Positions 51,001 to 53,968 of a stretch of 64,000 nt of DNA are shown piece after piece (positions within the stretch are counted from its first letter, which is position 1; every line of letters begins with the position of its first letter). The notes under the pieces were generated by a model. That model saw only the letters and a program-made list of their open reading frames with translations, was not told the DNA's origin and ran no database searches. A program made the position numbers and the translations under genes. The DNA comes from Branchiostoma floridae (taxonomy: Eukaryota > Chordata > Leptocardii > Amphioxiformes > Branchiostomatidae). The stretch spans positions 29,339,974 through 29,403,973 of the forward strand of contig NC_049982.1 in NCBI RefSeq assembly GCF_000003815.2, in the 5' to 3' direction.

Positions 51001-53732
51001 GGAGACCGGTGTTTGGCAGCAGTTTGAAGTCTTTAATGACCAAACTTCGGCCAATCCGGCGAAGCACAGGCCAAACACCGGTAGAGTAGACGATAGAGTA
51101 GGTAATCGTATATGAGTTCTTTAGTTGGTTTGTTTGTGCGGTTGAGAGTCACAGATGATCTATCATGGTAATTGGATAGAGCAAAGCGGTATGATGAGAT
51201 TAGACTGGACGGGGATACGGAGTCCTTGGAAGTTGTATTGACCGTACGAGTACACCAACTCATGTAAGTGACATGCCTTGTGTGTAGACTTGACCGGAGG
51301 ATCTACTATGCTGTGTAGCTCGCTATCACGTGGGGCACCGACGCACACCTGAGTGTCAGGTGAGTCAGGAGAGTTGCCAAGGATGCGCGGTCCGTGCGGC
51401 GACGGGGCATCAGCAATTACGTATGTGCGCAATCCACGTAACGGAGAAAGTAAGTGATCCGCAGTGATGACCAGAGGATCTACGACGCTGTGACGCTGTC
51501 ATCCCGTGGGGCACTATAAAGTGAGGTGCGCAGTCCACGTGAAGGGTCAGCTAGGCAATTGACATGAGTAGAGTCAGCGTTCAAACGACCAAGACAAGGT
51601 TCAGTGGGATGATATGGATTGTCTACGATGCTAGTTCCGAGAGCATCGGGAACTGGAAGTGGGCTGTTGGAGATTATCAGCATCTGCATCTGAAAGGAAC
51701 TGTCCCTGATCTGATAATTGCATTTAGGATTTGTGTAGTCCTGTATGGACTTAAGTGAAAACACAACGAGTAGTGAACTGTCCCTACCTACTTGGGAACT
51801 GTTGTTGAGCAGAAGGAAACTTGAGAACTAGGGCATCCTGCCGGGGACGAAACATTAATGACACCCGGCGACCGGGGAGGATGGCAGTCTAGTCAATCTT
51901 CCTTCTGCTGAGAAGTCATCAAGGCGTCGCGCTTGTCCTTGTCATTGTACGGGCACGAGGAGGCAGGATGGTCCGCCGGAAGGGTCGGACGCCACTTGAT
52001 GCAATACTTGCATTTGTGCAACTGTGACTCATGATCTGAATTGTGTGGGCATTGGCCATATTGGAACTTAGAACATGGAGACTTGCCTGCGTTTGGCTTC
52101 GGCAGGGATACATGCATGTGCGCCCATTCCACCTCCTGCACAACTTTGTCATGAGCTTTCCTGGTGAGACCACTCTTGAGCTTCTTACCTCTGCTTTTGG
52201 TATGCATGACCGGGGCGCCGAGCAGGCTGTCACGGTGGCGCTTACGAGCTGCCCTTTGTTGCAACTTGCTCAATTCCCTCAACTCCTTGAGGGAGGGCCT
52301 TGATGTGTCATCGCTACTGTCTTCGCTGCTCTTAACGGTTGACGCGACGCTGGTGTTGGCCTCCGAAATGACGTTACTCAGCGATGCAAGGTCGTCCCGC
52401 AAGGTCGATTCCAGTCGCTCGACCTCCCTCGTCATTTTCGCTATCAGAGCGCTCTCAGAGTCCACATCAACTGAATCCTCGTCACGATACCTTGCAGGCT
52501 TTTTTGTCTTGCGTCTTCCTGCGGCTGATGACATTTTTAAGGCCCGATTGAGGACGATTTTAAATCGATTGCCTGAGATAAATTTTCACTGAGATTTTGC
52601 CGTGCAAGTTCTCTCCCAGGCCCCGGAGCCGCAGTGCAGTCTGGGAAACGTCGGTGCAATTCCCCACAATAACGCCTGGGGGCGCCATTCTACCATGATT
52701 TGTAACAGAGGTTCTTTGTCTTTGAAAAACTCTGCTTCAAAGTCATAGCAAGCCTACTGTTGCAGAGGACGTCTGTGTTTGTATGCAGTCCCAAATGTCA
52801 ATATTACATCTTTATTATGTCATCATAGCTCATACATCCCTCATTCACTAGTGCCAAAATTTTTTTTTGAATCACTCAAACATCTTGTCAATAGTGAGAG
52901 TACAAAAATTAATGTCTGATTGACAGAAGCATAATGTAATGGGGGAAACTTCCGGGAGAGGATGTAAATACATTTAAGTTGGCGAGGATTTACTTTCACG
53001 TTAGAGAGGGAAAATAGAGTGTTTGCGGTGGTTTTAAGTTTGCGGTAGCACCATTGACTGCAGTCTCTTACTATAAATTAGTATAATGGAAAATGTTTGC
53101 GGTGGTTTTAAGTTTGCGGTGAAGTGGTCACCACAAAAACCGTGAATAAAAAACTACCAAGAACTTTTCTGCATTTACAGTACTGGTAACATTAGATAAC
53201 ATCTCATCAATAGTGTAGAAAATGCTTATTGACAGGAATATTCCGTCATCAATAGTGTAGAAAATACTTATTGACAGGAACATCTTGTCAGGCAAGTATG
53301 CTAACAAAATTGACACTGATTGGAAAATCAACGACGAAGCATTGTACCCTTCTTATGTTAGCAGCACATTTTTAGAGCCTTTCTTTGGCATTAATAATGG
53401 AAGTTTATTTGCAAGTTCGTGCCCGAGGGCTAATTGCAAGTACATGTACATGGTATATAGTGACAATGGACAGCCATAAATAATATTCTAATCTAATACT
53501 AGTGTTGGCTATTTCTAAACAGGTTGGGTTTGACTTCTTTTTTGGAAGCAGAGGGAGACGAAAAGCCCCACATTTTCTAGAATTTGTATTAATATTAGGC
53601 AAGAAAGATTATAATTTACCTCGCAAGAAGTTGAGAGAAAACCTCGCTTGCTCCGATAACGTCTTTTCCTGCAGACATTCTCCCGTCTTCCTCGTCAACT
53701 GTAGCTGGTGTAGGAATGCTTCTGTCCGCCAT
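2578..53732 (-). CDS. Gene 1: large MUN-like plus DEP-domain protein, 32 coding exons (whole gene span)
   Basis: Seen: 32 exons with GT..AG borders chain in one frame from ATG to TAA, 5478 nt, 1825 residues. Order in the protein: unstructured start (1-75), helical segments (75-145 and 270-663), Pro/Ser linker (about 158-235), a disordered acidic exon (664-1089), a helical region (1090-1505), and a DEP domain (about 1515-1750) split by low-complexity inserts. Known: residues 1368-1505, including VQFVHAEGQGLDLEDLM and YTVPTRQLI, read like the second Munc13-homology segment of UNC13/BAIAP3 proteins, and NNIHALLDVLPKVDELL (about 1224-1240) like the first. Such proteins act in vesicle tethering and priming. 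Inferred: a cytosolic, membrane-trafficking scaffold using DEP for membrane or receptor contact. No C2 domain is visible, unlike UNC13. The MUN call is by eye and moderate; the DEP call is firmer. No gene symbol is justified. Confidence 0.7.
3271..3715. mobile_element. Inverted-repeat miniature element (445 bp)
   Basis: Ends are inverted copies of about 30 bp starting AGGCCA.GTTGATTTGATTA. No ORF. A second copy lies at 49522-50128. Family not identified; the target duplication is not clear. Confidence 0.65.
3794..3961 (-). CDS. Gene 1 exon 31
   Basis: Ser/Thr-rich linker (SNVLSETSSLAGPLPELVVV, then TTGTTANTTGTGQP). Acceptor TCCCATAG, donor TCAG|GTATGA. An insertion inside the DEP fold. Residues 1627-1683. 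Confidence 0.65.
4067..4413. mobile_element. hAT-type miniature element with 8-bp target duplication
   Basis: Terminal repeats CAGGGCTCTAGCCAGC and complement, flanked on both sides by ATTGAACT (4059-4066 and 4414-4421). TGACGG motifs cluster near the ends. Non-coding. Confidence 0.8.
4523..4639 (-). CDS. Gene 1 exon 30 (second half of DEP domain)
   Basis: Starts with an Asp run (DDDDDEDDSEDLEQ), then KAIQLCQAFLDSGVIRSVLE, the typical DEP 'A..L...LLD.GVI..V' motif. Joined directly to exon 29 it stays in frame. Acceptor TTTTCTGCAG, donor GCAG|GTGAGA. Confidence 0.75.
4729..4754. repeat. CATT microsatellite
   Basis: Perfect run of the tetranucleotide in the intron between exons 29 and 30. Confidence 0.9.
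4849..4921. repeat. ATTC microsatellite
   Basis: About 18 perfect units, likely length-variable between individuals. Confidence 0.9.
5236..6110. repeat. Exon-boundary minisatellite, about nine units of 95-102 bp
   Basis: Successive CATACCTG marks lie at 5336, 5431, 5532, 5633, 5734, 5836, 5937 and 6032, with a variant unit before them. On the minus strand each unit reads TTTCTGGTACAACAG, GAG..CAGG(AGG)n, ATGGATGGTACTTATGATGA, GGATCCAG|GTATGAG. It is therefore a copy of the end of exon 29 with its donor, plus a stretch that looks like an acceptor. Confidence 0.85.
6037..6283 (-). CDS. Gene 1 exon 29 (first half of DEP domain)
   Basis: Reads DFVPSRRLSAQNVRLPSLEV, then MRHEMHSVRKCFSGRQMVDW, a clear DEP helix pair ('..GRQ.VDWV'). 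It ends in the acidic run QEEEEEMDGTYDEEDA. Acceptor GTGTTTCAG, donor GCAG|GTATGAG. The last 60 or so nucleotides plus the donor are repeated nine times in the following intron. Residues 1506-1588. Confidence 0.75.
6526..7545. mobile_element. Inverted-repeat element with iterated CGTAGAGCG motif
   Basis: 13-bp ends GAGGGCCCCAATG and complement; flanking CTTTAT on both sides. Motifs like GCGTAGAGCGTAAT occur at least seven times at the left (6546-6725) and three times at the right (7447-7520). The centre holds a retrotransposon fragment. No transposase. Confidence 0.65.
6860..7140 (-). pseudogene. LINE reverse-transcriptase C-terminal fragment
   Basis: Reads SLEDRRKMSRLFMMYKMTNK, then RTRNSHAFKYQSYQP and FKNSYFPRTIAEWNLL. 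This is the common C-terminal segment of non-LTR retrotransposon polymerases ('NSFFPRTI..WN.L'). The rest of the gene is absent. Confidence 0.75.
7546..9038. other. Intron 28 stretch with one decayed dispersed repeat
   Basis: No exon seen. 8205-8425 is a worn copy of the TACTGTAAATGCA family. A CCACCCACAGGG-rich segment near 8.9 kb has no recognisable coding content. Confidence 0.5.
9039..9255. mobile_element. TACTGTAAATGCA-family miniature element
   Basis: Ends TACTGTAAATGCATTTAAG and TTTCTGCATTTACAG, centre with TTCGCGGT motifs spaced along both strands. Non-coding. Confidence 0.7.
9540..9960. repeat. Pieces of two dispersed repeats
   Basis: 9540-9665 matches the second half of the 1-890 repeat. 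9750-9960 (from CTCGCTGCAGTACCG) matches 13190-13400. The latter ends near 'TATATGCTGTTGACCTACA' and looks like a worn LINE or SINE tail. Confidence 0.5.
10626..10956. mobile_element. hAT-type miniature element
   Basis: Terminal repeats CAGGGTTGTAGCCAGC and complement; 8-bp flanks GCTATGGC (left) and GCCATGGC (right), one mismatch. Inner sequence contains CCGTCCT motifs. Confidence 0.75.
11449..11676. repeat. Perfect 94-bp inverted repeat (foldback)
   Basis: Arms 11449-11542 and 11583-11676 are exact complements around a 40-bp loop. The outermost bases are AGGATAAGGGAGAAATTC. Confidence 0.85.
12117..12342. mobile_element. TACTGTAAATGCA-family element
   Basis: Ends TACTGTACATGAAG and AAATGCATTTACAGTAC with TTCGCGGTGG motifs between. 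Confidence 0.65.
12480..12740 (-). mobile_element. SINE fragment
   Basis: Contains, on the minus strand, the GTGCCCTTGGGAAAAGCACT and GGTACTCA..TAGCTTTGGT blocks found in the full SINE at 29222. Diverged; the tRNA-like head is missing. Confidence 0.6.
13020..13430. repeat. Tandem dispersed repeat
   Basis: Two related units carry CCAGGTAAACC..TTTTTGCACTTG and ACCGCTACACACCTACCAA. The same segment occurs at 9750-9960. Confidence 0.5.
13533..13613 (-). CDS. Gene 1 exon 28
   Basis: 27 codons: EGVLSELEWYTVPTRQLISQ, then YKRLAAQ. Matches the 'L..YT..T..LI' end of MHD2 in UNC13 proteins. Donor CAG|GTAAGG. Confidence 0.7.
13975..14090. mobile_element. Partial TACTGTAAATGCA-family element
   Basis: Only the right half, ending GAACTTAAATGCATTTACAG, is recognisable; it lies just before exon 27 on the plus strand. 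Confidence 0.5.
14157..14222 (-). CDS. Gene 1 exon 27
   Basis: 22 codons containing FVHAEGQGLDLEDLM. The 'FFHA.GQGL' motif is the most UNC13-like stretch in the protein. Acceptor TGTTTCAG, donor GCC|GTAAGT. Confidence 0.7.
14800..15045 (+). mobile_element. SINE tail fragment
   Basis: GGTAGGGCTGCACCCGTCTT and CCTGCTACAGAAACGGCAGG match the SINE at 2296. Confidence 0.5.
15063..15143 (-). CDS. Gene 1 exon 26
   Basis: 27 codons: DFEEEASKLKHQNNTAAKAK, then TLLQAVA. Continues the MHD2-like helix bundle. Donor GCA|GTATGT. Confidence 0.65.
15644..15829 (-). CDS. Gene 1 exon 25 (MHD2-like)
   Basis: 62 codons, phase 0: INLFFHQALSLLLSLPLYGY, then LQPLAEFLTNHFQAFSDWLY and PKLQKSIWELIVK. The pattern 'L..L..FL...F..F...LY....P.L...IWE' matches what I know of the second Munc13-homology segment. 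Acceptor TATTTTCAG, donor AAG|GTAGGG. Confidence 0.7.
15877..16115. repeat. Two-copy tandem duplication, period about 131 bp
   Basis: CATGCATGTATTTCAT..GAGACCATGGAACAAGATTA occurs twice in direct order, intron 24. Confidence 0.75.
16374..16690 (-). CDS. Gene 1 exon 24
   Basis: Residues 1262-1367. Starts DYVVVDLCTPGTPSTSP, runs through a Ser/Pro/Gly-rich basic linker, and ends in the helix VVCHVRWHLHRVRNGLIRLL. Acceptor TTTTCCAG, donor AAG|GTATGT. The linker is an insertion relative to UNC13-type MUN domains (inference). Confidence 0.65.
16960..17260. repeat. Worn SINE-like repeat
   Basis: Shares 'GGGTTGTTATCCGCTGTGTC..ATTGGAAAG' and 'TGACCT' blocks with 17780-18030. No tRNA-like head seen. 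Confidence 0.4.
17346..17472 (-). CDS. Gene 1 exon 23 (MHD1-like)
   Basis: Reads MCVRINNIHALLDVLPKVDE and LLHRAVGSISCKDSRCQDAV. The 'C..INNI' helix resembles the segment of UNC13 MUN domains that contains a conserved cysteine and 'LNNI' (family knowledge, compared by eye). Phase 1 out. Confidence 0.65.
17780..18030. repeat. Worn SINE-like repeat, second copy
   Basis: Blocks 'GGGTTATCATCTGCTTTGTC' and 'TAGCTTAGCCACTTGGC' parallel 16960-17260. Confidence 0.4.
18469..18612 (-). CDS. Gene 1 exon 22
   Basis: 48 codons containing GCRHMLNNMSSCFQYISKQA and ending EPVTEE. Acceptor TGCCATAG, donor GAG|GTGAGA. Residues 1172-1219. Confidence 0.7.
19154..19252 (-). CDS. Gene 1 exon 21
   Basis: 33 codons: VFSSVLCLYGDNLLCLDLCA, then TPDNVARELLGTM. 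Acceptor CACCCAG, donor ATG|GTATGA. Hydrophobic, helical. Confidence 0.7.
19807..19953 (-). CDS. Gene 1 exon 20
   Basis: 49 codons, phase 0. Acidic start VLCPDESVLVPISEVETDAE, then a helix ending YGLYQKLLQ. Acceptor CTCCCAG, donor CAG|GTAAAA. Confidence 0.65.
20085..21225. repeat. 33-bp minisatellite with 99-bp higher-order unit
   Basis: About 34 units of the type CTGATTGGCTATCCATTCTA plus TCTTTCCTTGGTA. Three slightly different units form a 99-bp repeat that recurs about seven times. The period is a multiple of three, so long ORFs appear on both strands without being genes. Most units hold ATTGG, an inverted CCAAT box. Confidence 0.9.
21228..21345. repeat. Fragment of the 1-890 repeat
   Basis: CAGGTCAGATCGCTCTCTGG..GGAATACCCTTGTTGTATTC is the palindromic half in worn form, next to exon 19. 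Confidence 0.5.
21361..22638 (-). CDS. Gene 1 exon 19 (426-codon disordered exon)
   Basis: Acceptor TCCCAACAG, donor AAG|GTGAGT, phase 0 both ends. Starts YKPLTIMDKNIPAKVMSQHL, basic. The rest is rich in Ser, Asp, Thr and Gly with acidic clusters (DDNDDDE, SSEDSFSSDDD), a Thr run and a Gln pair, typical of a flexible, phosphorylatable region. It returns to ordered sequence at MIRRAAEFVETLCK. It is by far the largest exon of the gene and separates two helical regions. Residues 664-1089. Confidence 0.75.
22740..23310. repeat. Diverged arrays of the 33-bp minisatellite
   Basis: Roughly 17 units of CTGATTGGCT..CATTCCATCTTTCTTG type, less regular than the 20-kb array. Confidence 0.8.
23457..23562 (-). 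CDS. Gene 1 exon 18
   Basis: Acceptor CCCTCTGCAG is good, donor AAG|GTCTGG is weak. Encodes HQRWRRSFLKQALHWLDVMK, then EDVQTLVVQAVGADK. A basic amphipathic helix, residues 628-663. Confidence 0.65.
23659..23820. mobile_element. TACTGTAAATGCA-family element, left of an inverted pair
   Basis: Starts TACTGTAAATGCAGAAATG and ends TTAAATGCATTTACAG. It is followed after eight bases by an opposite copy. Confidence 0.7.
23829..24043. mobile_element. TACTGTAAATGCA-family element, right of an inverted pair
   Basis: Starts ATACTGTAAATGCATTTAAG, ends TTTCTGCATTTACAGTAT. Well preserved. Confidence 0.75.
24041..24122. repeat. Short inverted repeat abutting the element
   Basis: TATCAAGTCGACGGACAGTG and CCACCGTCCATCGACTTGAT are near-complementary around a 40-bp centre. 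It may be the split target or partner of the adjacent element. Confidence 0.6.
24599..24684 (-). CDS. Gene 1 exon 17
   Basis: Reads DVEQDRLMLSLAYRLNQLDE, then DLNNYIHP. Donor CCAG|GTACAA. Its acceptor and first 24 or so nucleotides are copied several times in tandem just upstream in the intron (see the repeat entry), so competing acceptors exist. Confidence 0.65.
24655..25060. repeat. Exon-17-derived tandem repeat, four units of about 100 bp
   Basis: Unit marks (CATCAGGCGATC type) lie at 24661, 24760, 24867 and 24965. Each unit contains, on the minus strand, CCCCCATAG|GACGTAGAGCAGG, the acceptor and first bases of exon 17. Confidence 0.8.
25531..25624 (-). CDS. Gene 1 exon 16
   Basis: Reads YFDMVQLAATEYYSFFMEDV and VTLCEQGLGSA. 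Acceptor CATCTTAG, donor GCT|GTAAGT. Helical. Confidence 0.7.
25999..26072 (-). CDS. Gene 1 exon 15
   Basis: Reads LNILLINIRDEIQDYKENFQ and ends QVFSK across the junction. Acceptor GCCTACAG, donor CCAA|GTAAGC. Confidence 0.7.
26100..26530. repeat. 33-bp minisatellite family, inverted orientation
   Basis: About 12 worn units reading AGCCAATCAG..AAGGAAAGAT, the complement of the 20-kb array. Confidence 0.75.
26640..26735. repeat. 33-bp minisatellite fragment
   Basis: Three units in the original orientation. Confidence 0.65.
26929..27122 (-). CDS. Gene 1 exon 14
   Basis: Residues 479-543: ASLIDLLEVVLNVKELLTGR followed by KVRGVQQWLVQYAKERLAL and a linker ending GPGLSPKL. Acceptor GTTACAG, donor CTG|GTAGGT. 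Two amphipathic helices. Confidence 0.72.
27150..27460. repeat. Diverged tandem repeat
   Basis: About five units with CTCAAGGCACAGTGCT..CCCACATTACAAACTATGGC, intron 13. Confidence 0.65.
27581..27686 (-). CDS. Gene 1 exon 13
   Basis: Reads LTVLENSVMLLHGQCGNAFT, then RIKRLFKENKPPHAVG. Acceptor CCACAG, donor GTTG|GTAAGT, phase 1 out. Confidence 0.7.
28256..28370 (-). CDS. Gene 1 exon 12
   Basis: Reads NLEQSWDTWYIQHVTESLSK, then IREILHFHAGTMVTVKQE. Acceptor TTTTTGCAG, donor GAG|GTCAGG. Helical, residues 405-443. Confidence 0.7.
28490..28800. repeat. GTTGCAC-rich segment, probable miniature element
   Basis: CAGGTTGCACAGTGTGCAAC and many TTGCAC copies occur on both strands. Ends and target duplication not resolved. 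Confidence 0.45.
29222..29738 (+). mobile_element. Full-length tRNA-derived SINE
   Basis: Head GGCGCAGCGG and GGTCGCGGGTTCAAATCC matches tRNA boxes A and B. Body includes GTGCCCTTGGGAAAGGCACT and AAAGAACCCCCACACGTGC. Tail is a TAAA run. Confidence 0.8.
30026..30069 (-). CDS. Gene 1 exon 11
   Basis: 44 nt encoding GELYSRIVYLEHLT, continuing the MUN-like helix started in exon 10. Acceptor CTTGCAG, donor CAA|GTATGT. Confidence 0.65.
30298..30412 (-). CDS. Gene 1 exon 10
   Basis: Residues 352-390, ending SKRLLQEFSLRYGV. The 'RYGV' turn after a helix recalls the opening of MUN domains (inference). Acceptor CTTACCAG, donor GTG|GTAAGA. Confidence 0.7.
30413..31141. other. Intron 9, no gene seen
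   Basis: AT-rich, with a 116-codon ORF that shows no coding character. Nothing else recognised. Confidence 0.5.
31142..31305 (-). CDS. Gene 1 exon 9
   Basis: Residues 298-352. Contains NAYDFWQQNERQNITRLIGK and FWHFALPPPLASTHKYL. Acceptor AATTACAG, donor ATCAA|GTAAGG. Aromatic-rich helical sequence, phase 2 out. Confidence 0.7.
31798..32065 (+). pseudogene. LINE C-terminal remnant
   Basis: Frames read RRLRWLYRTCPENGREQN and GKRSRSEEDQDF, close to the usual 'RRLRWLGHVLRM..GKRSRGRPK.TW' tail of non-LTR elements. Frameshifted. Confidence 0.6.
32340..32460 (-). mobile_element. LINE 3' tail fragment
   Basis: TTTATTGCATATTCATGCCCGAGGGCTAATTGCA-like end; a related piece is at 53388-53500. Confidence 0.45.
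32715..32795 (-). CDS. Gene 1 exon 8
   Basis: 27 codons in phase 0, acceptor TCTAG, donor CTG|GTAAGT. Reads LLVEELVGQLSILENNSHSF and then YSPQAFL. The leucine spacing suggests a helix. Confidence 0.6.
33228..33611 (-). CDS. Gene 1 exon 7
   Basis: 128 codons, phase 0 at both ends (CTCTCTCCAG acceptor, AAG|GTATGG donor). Begins with the helix-like EFRLYKVALVCAQFPVL, passes through a Pro/Ser/Thr-rich linker of about 75 residues, and ends with LCELVRQAFGLSQERHLQY and TRLIRDETNTK, probably helical. The linker is GC-rich with simple-sequence character. Confidence 0.7.
34179..34237 (-). CDS. Gene 1 exon 6
   Basis: 59 nt, borders ACGGTAG and AAG|GTAGGC. Encodes GAMSATKKGVRISHRHLSDK, a short basic segment that ends in phase 0 and reads directly into exon 7. 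Confidence 0.55.
34583..34965. repeat. Inverted copy of the 1-890 repeat
   Basis: Carries both halves in opposite order, from GACGCGAAAACGTTCGATAC to ATACACCGTGTTGTATTC. Confidence 0.65.
35186..35219 (-). CDS. Gene 1 exon 5
   Basis: Microexon of 34 nt: TTATTCAG acceptor, GAAG|GTAAG donor. VKQDGDASLEE is its only open frame, which fixes phase 0 in and phase 1 out. Confidence 0.5.
35340..35770. repeat. AT-rich AAGAAAATT-type low-complexity segment
   Basis: Many variants of AGAAAATTNTTC and its complement. Possibly a worn miniature element with the same motif-rich style as others here. Confidence 0.4.
36290..36405 (-). mobile_element. SINE head fragment
   Basis: Minus strand reads TGTCCCTGTAGCTCAACTGG and then GCAACTTCACAGTTGAGCTC, as at 2296. 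Contains the tRNA-like box A. Confidence 0.55.
36457..36517 (-). CDS. Gene 1 exon 4
   Basis: Acceptor TTTTTTTCTGCAG is strong; donor GTG|GTTAGT is weak. Phase demands the frame ESRRCCMSLAGRQTVFSHMRV (21 residues, described here as residues 91-111). A second open frame containing STLLHEFSRQTDCLQ looks natural but does not join exons 3 and 5. Confidence 0.45.
36571..36911. mobile_element. Miniature element rich in TACCTGCAC
   Basis: Ends CAGAGCTCAAA and TTCGAGCCCTG; flanks CCTTA on both sides. At least six TACCTG(C/T)AC copies on both strands. Confidence 0.65.
37780..37827 (-). CDS. Gene 1 exon 3
   Basis: 48 nt between CAATATATAG and CTCGA|GTAAGT. Reads HAQTLKNIHNYFKNL, an amphipathic helix-like run, residues 75-91, phase 2 in and out. 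Confidence 0.55.
38030..39100. repeat. Dispersed repeat with internal tandem units
   Basis: Two or three related units ('GTTCTTGAGTTATC', 'GACAAAAACGCCCCTGC', 'CTAGGGGGCCCAAA') end in an ACAC run and the palindrome CCTCCATGACATTTCATGGAGG by parts. Non-coding; probably a retroelement tail family. Confidence 0.55.
39190..39551. mobile_element. Miniature element rich in GTGCACCCA
   Basis: Ends CAGGGCTCGAAATACTGGG and ATTTCGAGCCCTG; flanks TAATG on both sides. GTGCACCCA copies crowd both ends. Confidence 0.75.
39552..40982. other. Intron 2 stretch, nothing recognised
   Basis: AT-rich, no exon or known repeat seen apart from poly-A/T runs near 40.65-40.9 kb. Confidence 0.5.
40983..41093 (-). CDS. 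Gene 1 exon 2
   Basis: Acceptor CCCTTTACACAG and donor ACA|GTATGT. Encodes residues 38-75 (EASAWSREEGMGVVLADPG and onward), entering and leaving in phase 2. It is separated from exon 1 by a 12.5-kb intron filled with transposons. An alternative inner acceptor with another frame exists but does not fit the neighbours' phases. Confidence 0.5.
41183..41225 (+). mobile_element. SINE head, interrupted
   Basis: GTGTAGCGCAGCGGGACC..CGTGACCGAGAGGTT matches the SINE at 29222. The body resumes at 47496. Confidence 0.75.
41743..41848. repeat. 53-bp tandem duplication
   Basis: Two near-perfect copies starting CTGAATGTGAAATCATTAAG. Confidence 0.85.
43664..44705. repeat. Direct repeat of about 130 bp within the 6.27-kb element
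   Basis: TTATCCCCAGGGGCAG..CTGCTGACAATAATC..GTCCGAACG occurs near 43669 and 44577. Copies have diverged. Confidence 0.7.
47496..47960 (+). mobile_element. SINE body, continuing the head at 41183
   Basis: TTGCGGGTTCGAATCC through ACGTTAAAGAACCCCCACAC to a GAT run. The join with 41225 restores the SINE box B. Confidence 0.75.
47961..48605. other. Intron 1 stretch, no gene
   Basis: Holds a 252-codon ORF overlapping the foldback element at its end; no coding character. Poly-T run near 48.42 kb. Confidence 0.5.
48606..49113. repeat. Inverted repeat with 85-bp arms (foldback element)
   Basis: Left arm TCATCTGGACTACTCTCCAA.. and right arm ..TTGGAGAGTAATCTGGACGA are near-complementary over about 85 bp. 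Loop of about 340 bp, non-coding. Confidence 0.75.
49522..50128. mobile_element. Second copy of the AGGCCA inverted-repeat element, with an insertion
   Basis: Same ends as 3271-3715. It contains a TACTGTAAATGCA-family element (49623-49803). Confidence 0.7.
49623..49803. mobile_element. Nested TACTGTAAATGCA-family element
   Basis: Starts ACTGTGTAAATGCATTTAAT, ends TTTCTGCATTTACAGTA. Confidence 0.7.
50131..52696 (-). mobile_element. Non-autonomous retroelement with split direct repeats (Ngaro/PAT-like)
   Basis: On the minus strand the order is A1 (52696-52590), gag-like ORF, B1 (51054-50974), A2 (50973-50867), spacer, B2 (50223-50131). A1 and A2 are identical over 107 bp. B1 and B2 match apart from a 12-bp insertion. 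This A-B-A-B order defines the split direct repeats of the DIRS-order groups Ngaro and PAT. No reverse transcriptase, RNase H or tyrosine recombinase remains. Confidence 0.7.
51893..52534 (-). CDS. Gag-like protein of the split-repeat retroelement
   Basis: 213 codons. N-terminus MSSAAGRRKTKKPARYRDED is basic then acidic. A coiled-coil-like middle (KMTREVERLESTLRDDLASL) precedes a Cys/His zinc-binding pattern, CSKFQYGQCPHN with HKCKYC and HPASSCPYN. Such a C..F..G.C...H.C..C..HPA..C motif is usual in DIRS and Ngaro gag proteins (family knowledge). Intact start and stop; probably expressed only if the element is active. Confidence 0.65.
   Translation of the reverse strand: MSSAAGRRKTKKPARYRDEDSVDVDSESALIAKMTREVERLESTLRDDLASLSNVISEANTSVASTVKSSEDSSDDTSRPSLKELRELSKLQQRAARKRHRDSLLGAPVMHTKSRGKKLKSGLTRKAHDKVVQEVEWAHMHVSLPKPNAGKSPCSKFQYGQCPHNSDHESQLHKCKYCIKWRPTLPADHPASSCPYNDKDKRDALMTSQQKED
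52963..53183. mobile_element. TACTGTAAATGCA-family element, worn
   Basis: GATGTAAATACATTTAAG to TTTCTGCATTTACAGTAC, in intron 1. Confidence 0.65.
53190..53290. repeat. Two-copy repeat with TTGACAGGAA motif
   Basis: ATAGTGTAGAAAAT.CTTATTG followed by ACAGGAA occurs twice. The motif recurs at 55.1-55.5 kb. Confidence 0.65.
53388..53500 (-). mobile_element. LINE 3' tail fragment
   Basis: GTTTATTTGCAAGTTCGTGC and CCGAGGGCTAATTGCAAG match the end seen at 32340. Confidence 0.45.
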
Positions 53733-53765
53733 AGCACCAAATAAGCTACCAACACTCCAGTTTTA
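53620..53765 (-). CDS. Gene 1 exon 1 (start codon at 53732)
   Basis: Acceptor TTTTTGCAG lies before 53765 and donor GAG|GTAAAT follows 53620. Coding starts at the ATG at 53732 and encodes residues 1-37, starting MADRSIPTPATVDEEDGR, leaving phase 2. The bases 53733-53765 are 5' UTR. The ATG was chosen because upstream reading meets a stop and the frame continues into exon 2. Confidence 0.65.
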
Positions 53766-53968
53766 CTGCAAAAACCGAGCATAAAATACGACACTTATAA
53801 AAGTACACTTCCGCATTTTGCCCCCCTCCCCTTTGTCAAATCCAAAGCATATGGTCCAAATTAAAAACTGCAACGTTGTCAGAGAATGAAGAAATCAAAA
53901 CACGGTTGTTAAGAGTTTTTCCAATTCAAAAACATTGAGTTGAAATCAGTAAAGACCTTTGGACTTAC

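Noticed and set aside
50867-52696. Conventional LTR retrotransposon with 107-bp LTRs
   Set aside because: The second repeat pair (B1, B2) interleaves with the first, which fits split direct repeats, not LTRs.
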